Of a DNA stretch of 64,000 bases, positions 16,500 to 25,203 are shown one piece after another. Both the position numbers and the translations under genes were made by a program. Each line of letters starts with the position of its first letter. Within the stretch, counting starts at the first letter, position 1. The stretch is taken from NCBI RefSeq assembly GCF_027706745.1, contig NZ_JAQFWP010000031.1, positions 1-64,000 on the forward strand, given 5' to 3'. The notes below the pieces were generated by a model. It did not search any database. It was not told the origin of the DNA and worked only from the letters and a program-made list of their open reading frames with translations. This DNA comes from Nocardiopsis suaedae. GTDB lineage: Bacteria > Actinomycetota > Actinomycetes > Streptosporangiales > Streptosporangiaceae.

Positions 16500-18202
16500 C
16501 GCAGCACCGCCTCGGCGTACCGGGGGTCGCTCGCCGCGAGCCCCGCGTGGGTGCCCTCCGCGACGACCCGTCCCTCCGCCACCGCGACCACCCGGTCGGC
16601 GCGGGCCAGCAGCGCCGGGCTGGAGCAGACCGCCACCGTGGAGCGGGGGGCGCCGCCGTGGCGCAGCTCCCGCAGCCCGGCGGCGACCGCCTCCTCGGTC
16701 ACCGCGTCCACCGCGGTGGTCGGATCGTTCAGCACCAGCACCGGCGGGTCGGCCGCCAGCGCCCGGGCCAGGGCCACCCGCTGGCGCTGCCCGCCGGACA
16801 GGGTGGTGCCCCGGTCGGTCACCGCGGCCTGAAGGCCGCCGGGGACGGTGCGCACCACCTCGTCGGCGGCGGCCGCGCGCAGCGCGGGCCACGGGTCGGC
16901 GCCGGGGTCGGCGCCGGTGAGCACGTTGCCGGCCAGGGTGCCCTCGAAAAGGTCCGGCTCGTGCGGCTCCACCAGCACCCGGGCGCGCACCTCCTCGGGC
17001 CCCAGCGCCTCCGCCGGGACCCCGCCGACCAGGTAGGCGCCGCCGTGGGCGGAGGCGGGCACCCGCGCGGCCAGCACGTCGGCCAGGGCCCAGGCGTCGG
17101 CCGGGTCGTAGCAGACCACCCCGACGTACTCCCCCGGCCCCACCCGCAGGTCCAGGCCGGCCAGGGGGCCGCCCACGCCCTTCAGCTCGACGGGTGCGGT
17201 GCCGCGCCCGCCGTGCTCCCCGCACCGTTCGGCCGCCCCGGGCTCGCCCGCGTCCAGCCGGAAGGGGGCGTGCAGCACCTTCTCCAGCCGCCGCGCGGAG
17301 GCCCGGGACCCGGCCAGTTCCATGGCGGCGTAGCCCACCTCGCGCACCGGCTCGGTGAGGAACTGGGCCAGGCCCACCACGGTGACCAGCTCGCCGACGC
17401 TGATCCGGCCCTGCAGCGCGAACACCCCGGCTCCGACGGCCACCGCGGCCAGCAGCAGCCCCCCGGCCAGCCCGGTGGCGCCCTGGTACAGCCCCCGGGG
17501 CACCGCGGCCCGGAGCGCGCCGCGCAGCGCACCGGCGCTGGCGTCGGCGTAGCGCCGGGCCGCCTGCTCCTCGGCCCCGGCGCCGCGCAGCGCGGGCAGG
17601 CCGCGCACGAGGTCCGCGGCGAGCCCGGAGGCGCGGGCCAGGGCCTCCTGCTGGGCGGCGGTGCGCCGGGTCAGCACGGGGCCGATCAGCTGCACGATGG
17701 CGACCAGCACGGGCACGCCCACCAGCACGCCGCCGCCCAGCACCGGGTCGATCCGCAGCAGCACCACCGCCGCCACGGCCAGCCCGACCACCGACCCGAT
17801 GACGCCGGTGAGGGGGTGCAGCGCCTCGGCGGTGCGGTCGGCGTCGGTGGTGGCGACGGTGAGCAGCTCACCCGCGCCCAGACCGGTGGCGGGGGCGCGG
17901 GGGTCCAGGGCGCGGTCGGCGGCCTCCACGCGGAGCCGGTGCGCCTCGGTCTCCGCGGCGCGCGTGACGGAGCGCGCGCCGAACCGCCACGACAGGGTGA
18001 GCGTCGCGAACAGGGCGGCCAGCCCGGCCACCGAGGCCGCGAGCGCGACGGGGTCGCCGGTGGCGACCGCCCGGTCGATGACCAGCCCGATGGCGACCGG
18101 CACCAGCGTCTCGCACACCTGGTACAGCGTGTGGCCCAGCGCGCCCACCGCCATGGCGCGGCGGTTCCGCCGCACGGCACGCCTCAGGGGCGATTCGGAC
18201 AT
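16496..18202 (-). CDS. ABC exporter half-transporter with degenerate Walker A
   Basis: A 568-residue half-transporter with six membrane helices (about residues 20-300) and a C-terminal nucleotide-binding domain. The P-loop has decayed: GEYVGVVCYDPADAWAL stands where GxxGxGKST should be, so the ATP-binding Lys is missing, and Walker B reads LVLNDPTT. The signature LSGGQRQR is intact. It is the first gene of a two-gene operon; GGGGAGGG precedes the ATG at 18202. The regulatory 470 bp upstream holds an iron-box-like TTAGGTTATCCTCACC about 25 bp before the start. Its substrate is unknown; its position beside the phenazine genes makes a role in phenazine export possible as well. Confidence 0.88.
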   Translation of the reverse strand: MSESPLRRAVRRNRRAMAVGALGHTLYQVCETLVPVAIGLVIDRAVATGDPVALAASVAGLAALFATLTLSWRFGARSVTRAAETEAHRLRVEAADRALDPRAPATGLGAGELLTVATTDADRTAEALHPLTGVIGSVVGLAVAAVVLLRIDPVLGGGVLVGVPVLVAIVQLIGPVLTRRTAAQQEALARASGLAADLVRGLPALRGAGAEEQAARRYADASAGALRGALRAAVPRGLYQGATGLAGGLLLAAVAVGAGVFALQGRISVGELVTVVGLAQFLTEPVREVGYAAMELAGSRASARRLEKVLHAPFRLDAGEPGAAERCGEHGGRGTAPVELKGVGGPLAGLDLRVGPGEYVGVVCYDPADAWALADVLAARVPASAHGGAYLVGGVPAEALGPEEVRARVLVEPHEPDLFEGTLAGNVLTGADPGADPWPALRAAAADEVVRTVPGGLQAAVTDRGTTLSGGQRQRVALARALAADPPVLVLNDPTTAVDAVTEEAVAAGLRELRHGGAPRSTVAVCSSPALLARADRVVAVAEGRVVAEGTHAGLAASDPRYAEAVLR

Positions 18203-18228
18203 GTCCCTCCCCGGTCGACCAAACCCGG

Positions 18229-18244
18229 TTAGGTTATCCTCACC
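18229..18244. promoter_or_regulatory. Iron-box-like site (DmdR1/IdeR type)
   Basis: TTAGGTTATCCTCACC matches the TTAGGTTAGSCTMACCTAA consensus of actinomycete iron repressors well in the left half and partly in the right half. It lies 27 bp upstream of the ABC exporter start, overlapping where the promoter should be. Confidence 0.5.
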
Positions 18245-18674
18245 GCCCCGGTGCAGCCCACCGGTTTTCGGCCCGGCGCGGGGCCGTCCCCGTCCGCCGC
18301 CCCGTCCGGAGCGGCCCGGCGGCGCCGGGCGAGAAAAAATCTTCCGTGCTGGAATTCGCCCGGACGCACCCCCGCACCACAGCGGACCTCCCCTTTCTCG
18401 CTGCAGGGACCCCGTACGCATCGACGGAATTCGATGCCTTCGGCGCACCCGCGGCGCTCCCCGCCCACCCCTTCCCACCTGCCCCCTGACCAGGAATTCC
18501 TTCGCTCCGCCATTCTTGATCATGCCCCGACCAGCGGATACGGCGAACGCGATAACCAACATGCACCAGACCGCCATAATCCGTTACCATCACCCCACTC
18601 CAGCCAAATCATCATGTTCGTCACCAAAAGACGAAAAAGAGAAAACGCCGCCGGGGACTCGGGAAGGCGAGGGC
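18245..18674. other. Intergenic region between ABC exporter and PucR regulator
   Basis: About 430 bp with locally lower GC content than the genes. It includes a GCATCGA/TCGATGC inverted repeat (18418-18437, 6-bp loop) and several AT-rich patches around 18330-18350 and 18530-18650 that could hold promoters for the plus-strand regulator. I see no coding sequence. Confidence 0.5.
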
Positions 18675-20510
18675 GTGACGACGGGGCGAGAACAGCGGTC
18701 GGGGCAGTCGGAACCGGACGAGGTCGTGGAGAACGTGGCCCGCGTCCACCAGGAACTGGAGGAGAGAAGAGAGCGCGAGGGGGCGCTCAACGGCCTGATC
18801 GACACGGTCCGGGAGCTGGCCGAGCAGCAGTCCCGGACGGACCTGGAGCGGATGCTCACCCGGCGCGTGCGCCTGCTGCTGGGCCTGGACGCAGCCTTCA
18901 TCGGGGTACAGGCGGCCGACGGCTCCCGGGTGGTGCGCGCACCCGACGGCCACGTGTCCACCATGCTCAACATGGGCATGGCCACCCCCGCCGGGGTGGG
19001 CCTGGGCAGTTGGGCACTGCAGGCCAACGCACCCGCCTGGACCGCCGACTACCTGGCCGACGACCGCTTCGAGCACGACGAGGTCATCGACGACGTGATG
19101 CTCTCCGAAGGGCTCCGCGGCCTGATCGCGGTCCCCCTGGCCCGCGATCCCGCCTCCTCGACCACCCTGTACGCCGGCGCGCGCAGCGCCCGCTCCTTCA
19201 CGCCCGAGGAGGTCTCCCTGGCCAGCACCCTCGGCCAGGTCGCCGGGGCCCTGCTGCGCCGCTCCGCCGCCCTGGATGAGGCCGAGGCCGCCCGCGGGGA
19301 GCTGCAGCGGCGGCTGGAGCGCGCCGAGGCGCGCGCCCGCGAGGGGCTCCCCCCGCTGCTCGACCGGCTGCTGTCGTCCGTGCTCGGCGGCGCCGAGCTG
19401 TCCGCGCTCGCCGCCGAGATCGCCGAGCGCTTGGCGGCCGCGGTGTGCGTGCGCTCCGCCGACGGCCGCGAGCTGGCCCGGGCCGGTACCCCGGACCGCG
19501 GCTGGCCCGACCCCGAGGACGTCCGCCGCGCCGCCCCGTGGACCCGCCCCACCGGCGGCCCCGTCGCGGTGGACCGGCGCACCTGGGCGGCGCCGATCCG
19601 CGCCGGGGCGGACGACTTCGGGCTGCTGCTGGCCGTCTTCGAGGAGCCGGGCGCCGCCGACGCGGCCGAGCGCGTGCGCGCCGCCGCCACGGCGCTGTCG
19701 GTGACCGCCCTGCTCCGGGTGCACGGACCGATCTCCGAGGCGCAGATCCGCGATGAGCTGCTCAGCCAGCTCCTGACCGAGTCCACGGCCACCGACCCGC
19801 AGGCGGCGCGCAGGCGCGAGCAGCGCGCCCGCCACCTGGGGATCGAACTGGCCGAGCCGCACGTGGCCGTCGCCGCCGAGTGCGGGCCGGGAGAGCCGTC
19901 CGCCTCCGTGCTGTCCTGGGCCGACGCCTACGCGCGCCGCCGCGGCGGGCTGCGCACCGTGCAGGGGGAGCGGCTGGCCCTGCTGCTTCCCGGCGGTGAT
20001 CCGGGGGCCGCGGCGGCCGAGGTCGCCGCCGAGCTGCGCCGGGTGTGCGGCCGCCCGGTCAGCGCGGGCGGCGCGGGCCCGGCCTCGGGCATCGAGCAGG
20101 CGCGCCGGGCGCACGAGGAGGCGCTGCGCACCCTGGAGGCGCTCGGCGCCCTGGGCCGGGAGGGGGCCGCGGCATGCGCGCGCGACCTCGGCTTCTTCGG
20201 CGCCCTGCTGTCCGACCGGCGGGGCGTGGGCGAGTTCGTCGACGCGGAGCTGGGGCCGCTGCTGGCCTACGACCGCCAGCACTGTACCGAGCTGGCCGGG
20301 ACCCTGGAGGCCTACCTGGCCACCGGGGGCAGCCCCACGCACGCCGCCCGGCGCCTGCACGTGCACCCCAACACCGTCTCGCGCCGCCTGGAGCGCATCG
20401 GCGACCTGCTCGGCCCCGACTGGCAGGACCCGGAGCGGGCGATGGAGCTGCACCTGGCCCTGCGCCTCACCCGGCTGCGCGAGCTGGTCAGCGCCGACAC
20501 CCCCGGCTGA
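18675..20510 (+). CDS. GAF-domain PucR/CdaR-type transcriptional regulator
   Basis: A 611-residue cytoplasmic regulator. Residues 15-60 look coiled-coil (EVVENVARVHQELEERRERE). A GAF domain follows at about 65-200 (LERMLTRRVRLLLGLDAAFIGV, then LRGLIAVPLARD). The PucR-type C-terminal HTH occupies the last 60 residues (LAGTLEAYLATGGSPTHAAR, HVHPNTVSRRLERIGDLLG). Such proteins sense a small ligand through GAF and activate nearby catabolic or secondary-metabolic genes. It is the first gene of the phenazine region and faces the transposase-like gene. GTG at 18675 is the first start that avoids a low-complexity lead and follows GGGAAGGCGAGGG. Confidence 0.85.
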   Translation: MTTGREQRSGQSEPDEVVENVARVHQELEERREREGALNGLIDTVRELAEQQSRTDLERMLTRRVRLLLGLDAAFIGVQAADGSRVVRAPDGHVSTMLNMGMATPAGVGLGSWALQANAPAWTADYLADDRFEHDEVIDDVMLSEGLRGLIAVPLARDPASSTTLYAGARSARSFTPEEVSLASTLGQVAGALLRRSAALDEAEAARGELQRRLERAEARAREGLPPLLDRLLSSVLGGAELSALAAEIAERLAAAVCVRSADGRELARAGTPDRGWPDPEDVRRAAPWTRPTGGPVAVDRRTWAAPIRAGADDFGLLLAVFEEPGAADAAERVRAAATALSVTALLRVHGPISEAQIRDELLSQLLTESTATDPQAARRREQRARHLGIELAEPHVAVAAECGPGEPSASVLSWADAYARRRGGLRTVQGERLALLLPGGDPGAAAAEVAAELRRVCGRPVSAGGAGPASGIEQARRAHEEALRTLEALGALGREGAAACARDLGFFGALLSDRRGVGEFVDAELGPLLAYDRQHCTELAGTLEAYLATGGSPTHAARRLHVHPNTVSRRLERIGDLLGPDWQDPERAMELHLALRLTRLRELVSADTPG

Positions 20511-20525
20511 GGCGGGGCCGACGGC

Positions 20526-21644
20526 TCAGGCGGGCACCCGCCGGGCGGCGTCGGCCCCGGCGAGCGCCTGCACCGCGTGCGCGGCGCAGACCAGGGTGGC
20601 GTGGCGGTGCCAGCCGGTGAACGATCGGCCGGAGAAGTCGCGCACACCCAGCCGCTCGGCCCGCTCCTCCTCCCTCTCCGCGAGGGACGCCAGCAGGCGC
20701 AGCCGGACCGCCTCGCGCACCCGGGCGGCGGGCGCGCCTCCCGGCAGGTCGGCCGTCCACAGCTCGTCGGGGCGGCCGCCGCGGGCACCGCCGACCGCGA
20801 CCAGCAGGACGCTGCGCGCCCCCTGGGCGCCGGGGACCGGGGGCAGGCGCACCCGCGCCGCCGCGACCCCTCCCTCCCCGCGGCCGCGCACGAGCCGGTG
20901 CGCGGGCTGTGCGCGCGCGGGGCCCGCGGCCAGCGGCTCCAACGGGGTGAGCGGGTCGATCCGCACGACCGACGGGATCCCCGCCGCCTGCAGGCGGCCC
21001 GCGAGAGCCGCCCCGTCGCCGCCGCGCCCGTCGGCGACCACCGGGCGCGCCGGGCCCCGGCGGCCGGACACCGTCCGCGCGGCGGCGACCGCGCACGCGG
21101 CGGAGGACTCCGCCGCCAGGCCGTCGGGCACCTGCGCCCGTCGCCGCCGCCCCCCGTCGCCCAGCCAGGCGGCCGACAACTGCATGCGGAAGTGCACCGG
21201 GACCGCCGCGCCCTCGTCGGCGCTCCATACCCCCACCGCGCGCTGGGCGTTGACCACCGCACCGGTCTCCGGCAGCACGTGCCGCTCCACACCCGCGAAG
21301 CTGCGGCCGGACCGGGGGACGACCAGCGGGCGCAGCACCCAGGCGCGGGGCGGCAGCCGCTCTGCCAGCCAGCGGGTGAGGGCCCGGCGCACCGGGCTCC
21401 AGTGCCAGGGCGAGTTGGCCACGAAGTGCTGCAGGCTCTGGTCGGCGCCGGGCCCCAGCCCGGCCGCCAGGTTGGTGATCGACTTGCGGCCGTCCACCGA
21501 GAGCAGGCCCCGCAGGTAGGCCAGGGCGGTGCGGCGCTGGTCGACGCGCGGCAGCGACGCGAAAAGCGACGCGGCCGCCTCGGCGAGCACCGGCTCGGGG
21601 ACGTCGGTCGGGGGCGCGCTCAAGATCGCGGTCGGGACGCTCAC
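20526..21644 (-). CDS. IS701-transposase-like protein, catalytic residues lost
   Basis: A 372-residue protein with the overall plan of IS701-family DDE transposases: DGRKSITNLAAGLGPGADQS at residues 51-70, the YLRGLLS segment before it, VVADGRGGD with one retained catalytic-type Asp (Asp205), and a C-terminal GRSFTGWHRHATLVCAAHAV. In active relatives the first Asp lies in a W-V-x-D-D-T segment, here WVLRPLVVPRSG, and the Glu lies in an EGRSW segment, here SGRSF (Ser338). So two of three catalytic positions are gone. No terminal inverted repeats or target duplications flank it. GTG at 21644 has GAGGAG 8 nt upstream. It is intact and sits inside the biosynthetic locus, which suggests a domesticated DNA-binding or structural role. 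Confidence 0.75.
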   Translation of the reverse strand: MSVPTAILSAPPTDVPEPVLAEAAASLFASLPRVDQRRTALAYLRGLLSVDGRKSITNLAAGLGPGADQSLQHFVANSPWHWSPVRRALTRWLAERLPPRAWVLRPLVVPRSGRSFAGVERHVLPETGAVVNAQRAVGVWSADEGAAVPVHFRMQLSAAWLGDGGRRRRAQVPDGLAAESSAACAVAAARTVSGRRGPARPVVADGRGGDGAALAGRLQAAGIPSVVRIDPLTPLEPLAAGPARAQPAHRLVRGRGEGGVAAARVRLPPVPGAQGARSVLLVAVGGARGGRPDELWTADLPGGAPAARVREAVRLRLLASLAEREEERAERLGVRDFSGRSFTGWHRHATLVCAAHAVQALAGADAARRVPA

Positions 21645-21863
21645 GGGGGCACTCCTCGCTCTGCTCGGCCGGGCCCGGCCCGGCGGTGCGGGTCCCCCAC
21701 AGACTGCGCGGCGGCCGCCCGCCGGGACGAGGTGCGGGCGCCACCCGGTCGGCGGGCCCGGCGCTGGCGGCGGCACCCCGGGGCGCCGGAGGCGGCCCGG
21801 GGCGGTGGGGCCGGGCCACCGCCGCGGGTGCGCGCCGTGGTGGCCCGGCCCTCTCGCCCCCGG
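21645..21863. other. 219-bp intergenic spacer
   Basis: Very GC-rich sequence between the transposase-like and transaldolase-like genes, both on the minus strand. No open frame with a ribosome site, no clear hairpin and no end repeats of an insertion sequence are visible. Confidence 0.5.
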
Positions 21864-23000
21864 TCAGCGGGCCGCCCCGGAGGCCCCCTCCATCCGCTCC
21901 GCCAGGGCCTCCAGCGCCCGCTCCCAGCGCCGGGCCCGGCTCCGGGTGTACCGCTCCTCCAGGTCGCCGAGGGCCGCGTCGGCGTCCTCGCCCCCGGCCA
22001 GGCGCGCCAGCTCCGCCCGGGCCTGCACGTGCGTGCCGAGCAAAGTGTCCCCGCTGACCCGCCCGCCGCGCGCGGCGGCGACGAACGCGCCGGGGGCCAT
22101 CGCGGTGACCGTGCGCCATCCGACGACGGCCGACACGTAGTGGTCCGCCGACACCCCGGCGTCCGGGGAGGGGCGGCAGTACCACATCAGCCTCGGCGGG
22201 GCGGCGCCCCTGGCGGTGAGCTCGGCCCACTCCCGGCCGCTGAGCCGCTCCTCGTGGGCGCGGAAGGCGAGCCGGGCCACGGCCACGCCCAGGGAGGAGC
22301 CCGCGGAGCGGCCCGGGGCCCCGGGCATCCCGGCCGCCGCCCGGTCGAGGTGGGCCAGGCACAGCGAGACGAGCGCGCGCAGGTCCCCGGGCGCGTGCCC
22401 GGCCTCCAGGGCCTCGCCCATCCCGGCCGCGCATGCCGTAAGCACCCGCCCGTGCCGTTCGGGGGAGTACACGCCGACGGCGTGCGCCCCGATGCCGCGG
22501 GCCAGGCACCCCCGCAGCACCTCCGGGGCCCGTCCCGTGCCGGGAAGCGCGACCAGCAGGTTCGGCCGGTCCACCGCCCGGTACACGGCCCGCGCCTCGG
22601 CGAGCGCGGTGGCGGGGTCGTCGACGAGCGCCGGGGGCAGCGCCAGCGAGACCAGGCCGTCGGCGCCGCCGGTGCGCTCGTGCACCTCCATCAGGTCGTC
22701 GCAGGCCGTCCGGGCGTCCCGGACCAGCACGGCGCGCATCGCGGTGGGCAGGGGGACGTGCCGGACCGCGAGGTCGTCCACCTGGTCGCGGTAGGCGTCG
22801 CCGCTGCGCAGGTCCTCCACCATGTCGGCGGCGTCGAGCACCGCCCCGCGCAGGCCGGTGCGGGCCGCGCGGCGCAGGTCGCCCCGGACCAGGTGCTCCC
22901 GGGTCAGGCCCTCGACCCACGGGGAGACCCCCTCGGCCGTGAGGAGGCGGACCAGTTCCCGCCCGCCTTCCGCCTCGAACCAGCGGTCGTCCTCGGGCAC
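21864..23000 (-). CDS. Transaldolase-like protein lacking the Schiff-base lysine
   Basis: A 378-residue homologue of actinobacterial transaldolase (Tal). The N-terminal GVSPWVEGLTREHLVRGDLR, the DGLVSLALPPALVDDPATALAEA strand-loop, AVDRPNLL and the SAVVGWRTVTAMAP end all align with it. The catalytic lysine of NLFIKIPAT is replaced: the segment reads NLLVALPGT, putting Ala151 at the lysine position. The early TTNPTIF strand is also absent (RTGLRGAVL). It therefore cannot form the dihydroxyacetone Schiff base and is probably a pseudoenzyme or has a new reaction. GTG at 23000 follows GGAGGA. It is divergent from phzC, whose substrate erythrose-4-phosphate is a transaldolase product, so a link to precursor supply is tempting but unproven. 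Confidence 0.75.
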   Translation of the reverse strand: MPEDDRWFEAEGGRELVRLLTAEGVSPWVEGLTREHLVRGDLRRAARTGLRGAVLDAADMVEDLRSGDAYRDQVDDLAVRHVPLPTAMRAVLVRDARTACDDLMEVHERTGGADGLVSLALPPALVDDPATALAEARAVYRAVDRPNLLVALPGTGRAPEVLRGCLARGIGAHAVGVYSPERHGRVLTACAAGMGEALEAGHAPGDLRALVSLCLAHLDRAAAGMPGAPGRSAGSSLGVAVARLAFRAHEERLSGREWAELTARGAAPPRLMWYCRPSPDAGVSADHYVSAVVGWRTVTAMAPGAFVAAARGGRVSGDTLLGTHVQARAELARLAGGEDADAALGDLEERYTRSRARRWERALEALAERMEGASGAAR

Positions 23001-23082
23001 CGCTTCCTCCCATCAGCGCTCGTGCGACGAGACGGGCAGCCTAGCGCCGCCCGCCCGGGCCGCGCACGAGTCGTCCGCCCTG

Positions 23083-23105
23083 TGTCAGATCCGGCGCACC
23101 TGACA
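23083..23105. promoter_or_regulatory. Inverted repeat in the transaldolase-like/phzC region
   Basis: TGTCAG-N11-CTGACA is a perfect 6-bp dyad in the 358-bp divergent region, 83 bp upstream of the transaldolase-like start and about 250 bp upstream of phzC. It may be a regulator site. The SARP-type heptamers seen before both phzB genes are not found here. Confidence 0.4.
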
Positions 23106-23358
23106 AATCCGAGGCGACATGACGCCGAATGCCGGTCCGATTGCCGCACCGCGGCCCCTCGTGAAGAATCCACCATCGGAACGGCCCATTCGCCACCTGA
23201 AATCCCACCTCGCAGCGGCAGCGCCGCAGCCCGAGAAGAAAACGGGGGCCCGCACCGGAGCGTCCGACGGGGGAATTCCTCGGAACCGCCGACCGGGTCC
23301 GCACATTCGCACTCCCCACCGCATCCCCACTATTCCTTGAACGCCTTCCTGCGACGAG

Positions 23359-24528
23359 GTGAACGAAAAAGTGCTGAGCCGGATCCGAACGCTCGACGCC
23401 CTCCAGCAGCCCGACTGGGGCGATGCCGAGGCCCTCGACCGCGCATGCGCCGAACTGTCCGCGCTGCCCCCGCTGGTACGCCGCGGCGACGTGCTGCGCC
23501 TGCGCACCCTGCTCGCCGGCGCCGCCGCCGGGACCGCCCTGGTCCTGCAGGCCGGGGACTGCGCCGAGGACCCCGCCGACTGCTACACCGGCGGCGCCCT
23601 GCGCAAGGCCGGACTCGTCGACATGCTCGGCGGGATCATGCAGATGAACACCCACCTGCCGGTGGTGCGGGCCGGGCGGATCGCCGGGCAGTTCGCCAAG
23701 CCCCGCTCCCGCCCCACCGAGACCGTCGGCGGCCGGGAGCTGCCGGTCTACCGCGGCCACATCGTCAACGCCCCCGAGCCCGACCCCGCCCTGCGCCGTG
23801 CCGACCCGCAGCGGCTGGTCGCGGGCTACCAGGCCGCCCGCCAGGCGATGCGGGACCTGGGCTGGGCGCCCGACACCGCCCCGCACCCGGTGCCCCAGCC
23901 CTGGACCAGCCACGAGGCGCTGGTCCTGGACTACGAGCTGCCCCAGGTCCGCGACGACGGGGACGGCGCGCTGCTGGCCTCCACCCACTGGCCCTGGATC
24001 GGCGAGCGCACCCGCGGCCTGGACCACGCGCACGTGGACCTGCTCTCCCGCGTGGTCAACCCCGTCGCCTGCAAGGTCGGCCCGAACGCCACCGAGGAGG
24101 AGGTCGCCGGCCTGTGCGGGCGGCTGGACCCGGGGCGCGCCCCGGGCCGCCTCACCCTCATCGCGCGCATGGGGGCCGACGCGGTCGCCGAGCGGCTGCC
24201 GCGCCTGGTGGCCGCCGCCCGCGCGGCCGGGCACCCGGTCGTGTGGCTCTGCGACCCGATGCACGGCAACACCGTCACCACCGGCGACGGGTACAAGACG
24301 CGCGTGCTCGACCGGATCGTCCGGGAGGTCGAGGGGTTCGTCGCCGCGGTGCGGGAGGGCGGCGGCGTACCCGGGGGCCTGCACCTGGAGACCACCCCGG
24401 ACGAGGTCACCGAGTGCGCCGACGGTGCGGACCGGATGGACACCGTCAGCACCAAGTACACGAGCCTGTGCGACCCGCGCCTCAACCCCCGCCAGGCCCT
24501 GCGGGTCGTCGACGCCTGGAAGTCCTGA
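23359..24528 (+). CDS. phzC: PhzC, class II DAHP synthase
   Basis: A 389-residue type II 3-deoxy-D-arabino-heptulosonate-7-phosphate synthase that condenses phosphoenolpyruvate and erythrose-4-phosphate, the first step of the shikimate pathway. Typical segments are [25 protein letters not shown] (phosphate-binding Arg/Lys), YRGHIVNAP, the [10 protein letters not shown] segment, NPVACKVGP and [10 protein letters not shown], then [15 protein letters not shown]. It lacks the N-terminal extension used for feedback inhibition in the housekeeping enzyme, as in other phz clusters. The GTG at 23359 is chosen; its ribosome site is weak. It leads the phzC-phzD-phzE unit, with 13 bp to phzD. Confidence 0.93.
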   Translation: MNEKVLSRIRTLDALQQPDWGDAEALDRACAELSALPPLVRRGDVLRLRTLLAGAAAGTALVLQAGDCAEDPADCYTGGALRKAGLVDMLGGIMQMNTHLPVVRAGRIAGQFAKPRSRPTETVGGRELPVYRGHIVNAPEPDPALRRADPQRLVAGYQAARQAMRDLGWAPDTAPHPVPQPWTSHEALVLDYELPQVRDDGDGALLASTHWPWIGERTRGLDHAHVDLLSRVVNPVACKVGPNATEEEVAGLCGRLDPGRAPGRLTLIARMGADAVAERLPRLVAAARAAGHPVVWLCDPMHGNTVTTGDGYKTRVLDRIVREVEGFVAAVREGGGVPGGLHLETTPDEVTECADGADRMDTVSTKYTSLCDPRLNPRQALRVVDAWKS

Positions 24529-24541
24529 GAGGAGGGCCCCC

Positions 24542-25177
24542 ATGCCCGGGATCCCGGAGATCGTCCCCTACCCCCTGCCCGCCGCCGACGACCTGCCCGC
24601 CAACACCGCCCGGTGGGCCGTCGACCCCGGCCGGGCCGTGCTCCTGGTGCACGACATGCAGGAGTTCTTCCTGCGCCCACTGCCCGAGGCGGTGCGCACG
24701 CCCCTGGTCAAGGCGGCCGCCGGGCTGCGCGACGCCGCCGTGGCGGCCGGGGCTCCGGTGGCCTACACCGCCCAGCCCGGCGGCATGAGCGAGGCCCAGC
24801 GCGGCCTGCTGCGCGACTTCTGGGGCCCGGGCATGCGGGTGGCCCCCGAGGACCGCGAGGTGGTCCCCCAGGTCGCCCCCGCCGAGGGCGACTGGATGCT
24901 GACCAAGTGGCGCTACAGCGCCTTCCACGCCACCGACCTGGCGGCGCTGATGCGCCGGAGCGGCCGCGACCAGCTCGTGCTGTGCGGCGTCTACGCCCAC
25001 GTGGGCGTGCTCGCCACCGCCATCGACTCCTTTACCAACGACATCGAGACCTTCCTGGTCGGCGACGCCGTCGCCGACTTCTCCGCCGAGCACCACCGCA
25101 TGGCCCTGCGTTACGCGGCCGACCGCTGCGCGGTGGTGCTCACCGCCCAGGACGCCGTCCGGGCGCTGGCGCGCTGA
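24542..25177 (+). CDS. phzD: PhzD, isochorismatase family DHHA synthase
   Basis: A 211-residue isochorismatase-fold hydrolase that splits the vinyl ether of 2-amino-2-deoxyisochorismate to trans-2,3-dihydro-3-hydroxyanthranilate (DHHA) and pyruvate. The general-acid Asp lies in [13 protein letters not shown] (about residue 38), the Lys in [10 protein letters not shown], and the third position is Ala in CGVYAHVGV, where cysteine hydrolases carry Cys; this Ala is characteristic of PhzD. GAGAGGAGG precedes the ATG at 24542. It is cytoplasmic and sits between phzC and phzE in one transcription unit. Confidence 0.95.
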   Translation: MPGIPEIVPYPLPAADDLPANTARWAVDPGRAVLLVHDMQEFFLRPLPEAVRTPLVKAAAGLRDAAVAAGAPVAYTAQPGGMSEAQRGLLRDFWGPGMRVAPEDREVVPQVAPAEGDWMLTKWRYSAFHATDLAALMRRSGRDQLVLCGVYAHVGVLATAIDSFTNDIETFLVGDAVADFSAEHHRMALRYAADRCAVVLTAQDAVRALAR

Positions 25178-25203
25178 CCCCACGAGCACTCCAGGGAGCG
25201 CAC

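Noticed and set aside
20511-21863. Active IS701 insertion sequence
   Set aside because: No terminal inverted repeats or target duplication are visible and two catalytic positions are replaced, so it is listed as a domesticated gene and not as a mobile element.
23281-23358. SARP heptamers upstream of phzC
   Set aside because: CATTCGC, CATCCCC and TATTCCT words occur but at 18- and 9-bp spacing, unlike the 11/21 pattern of the two phzB promoters.
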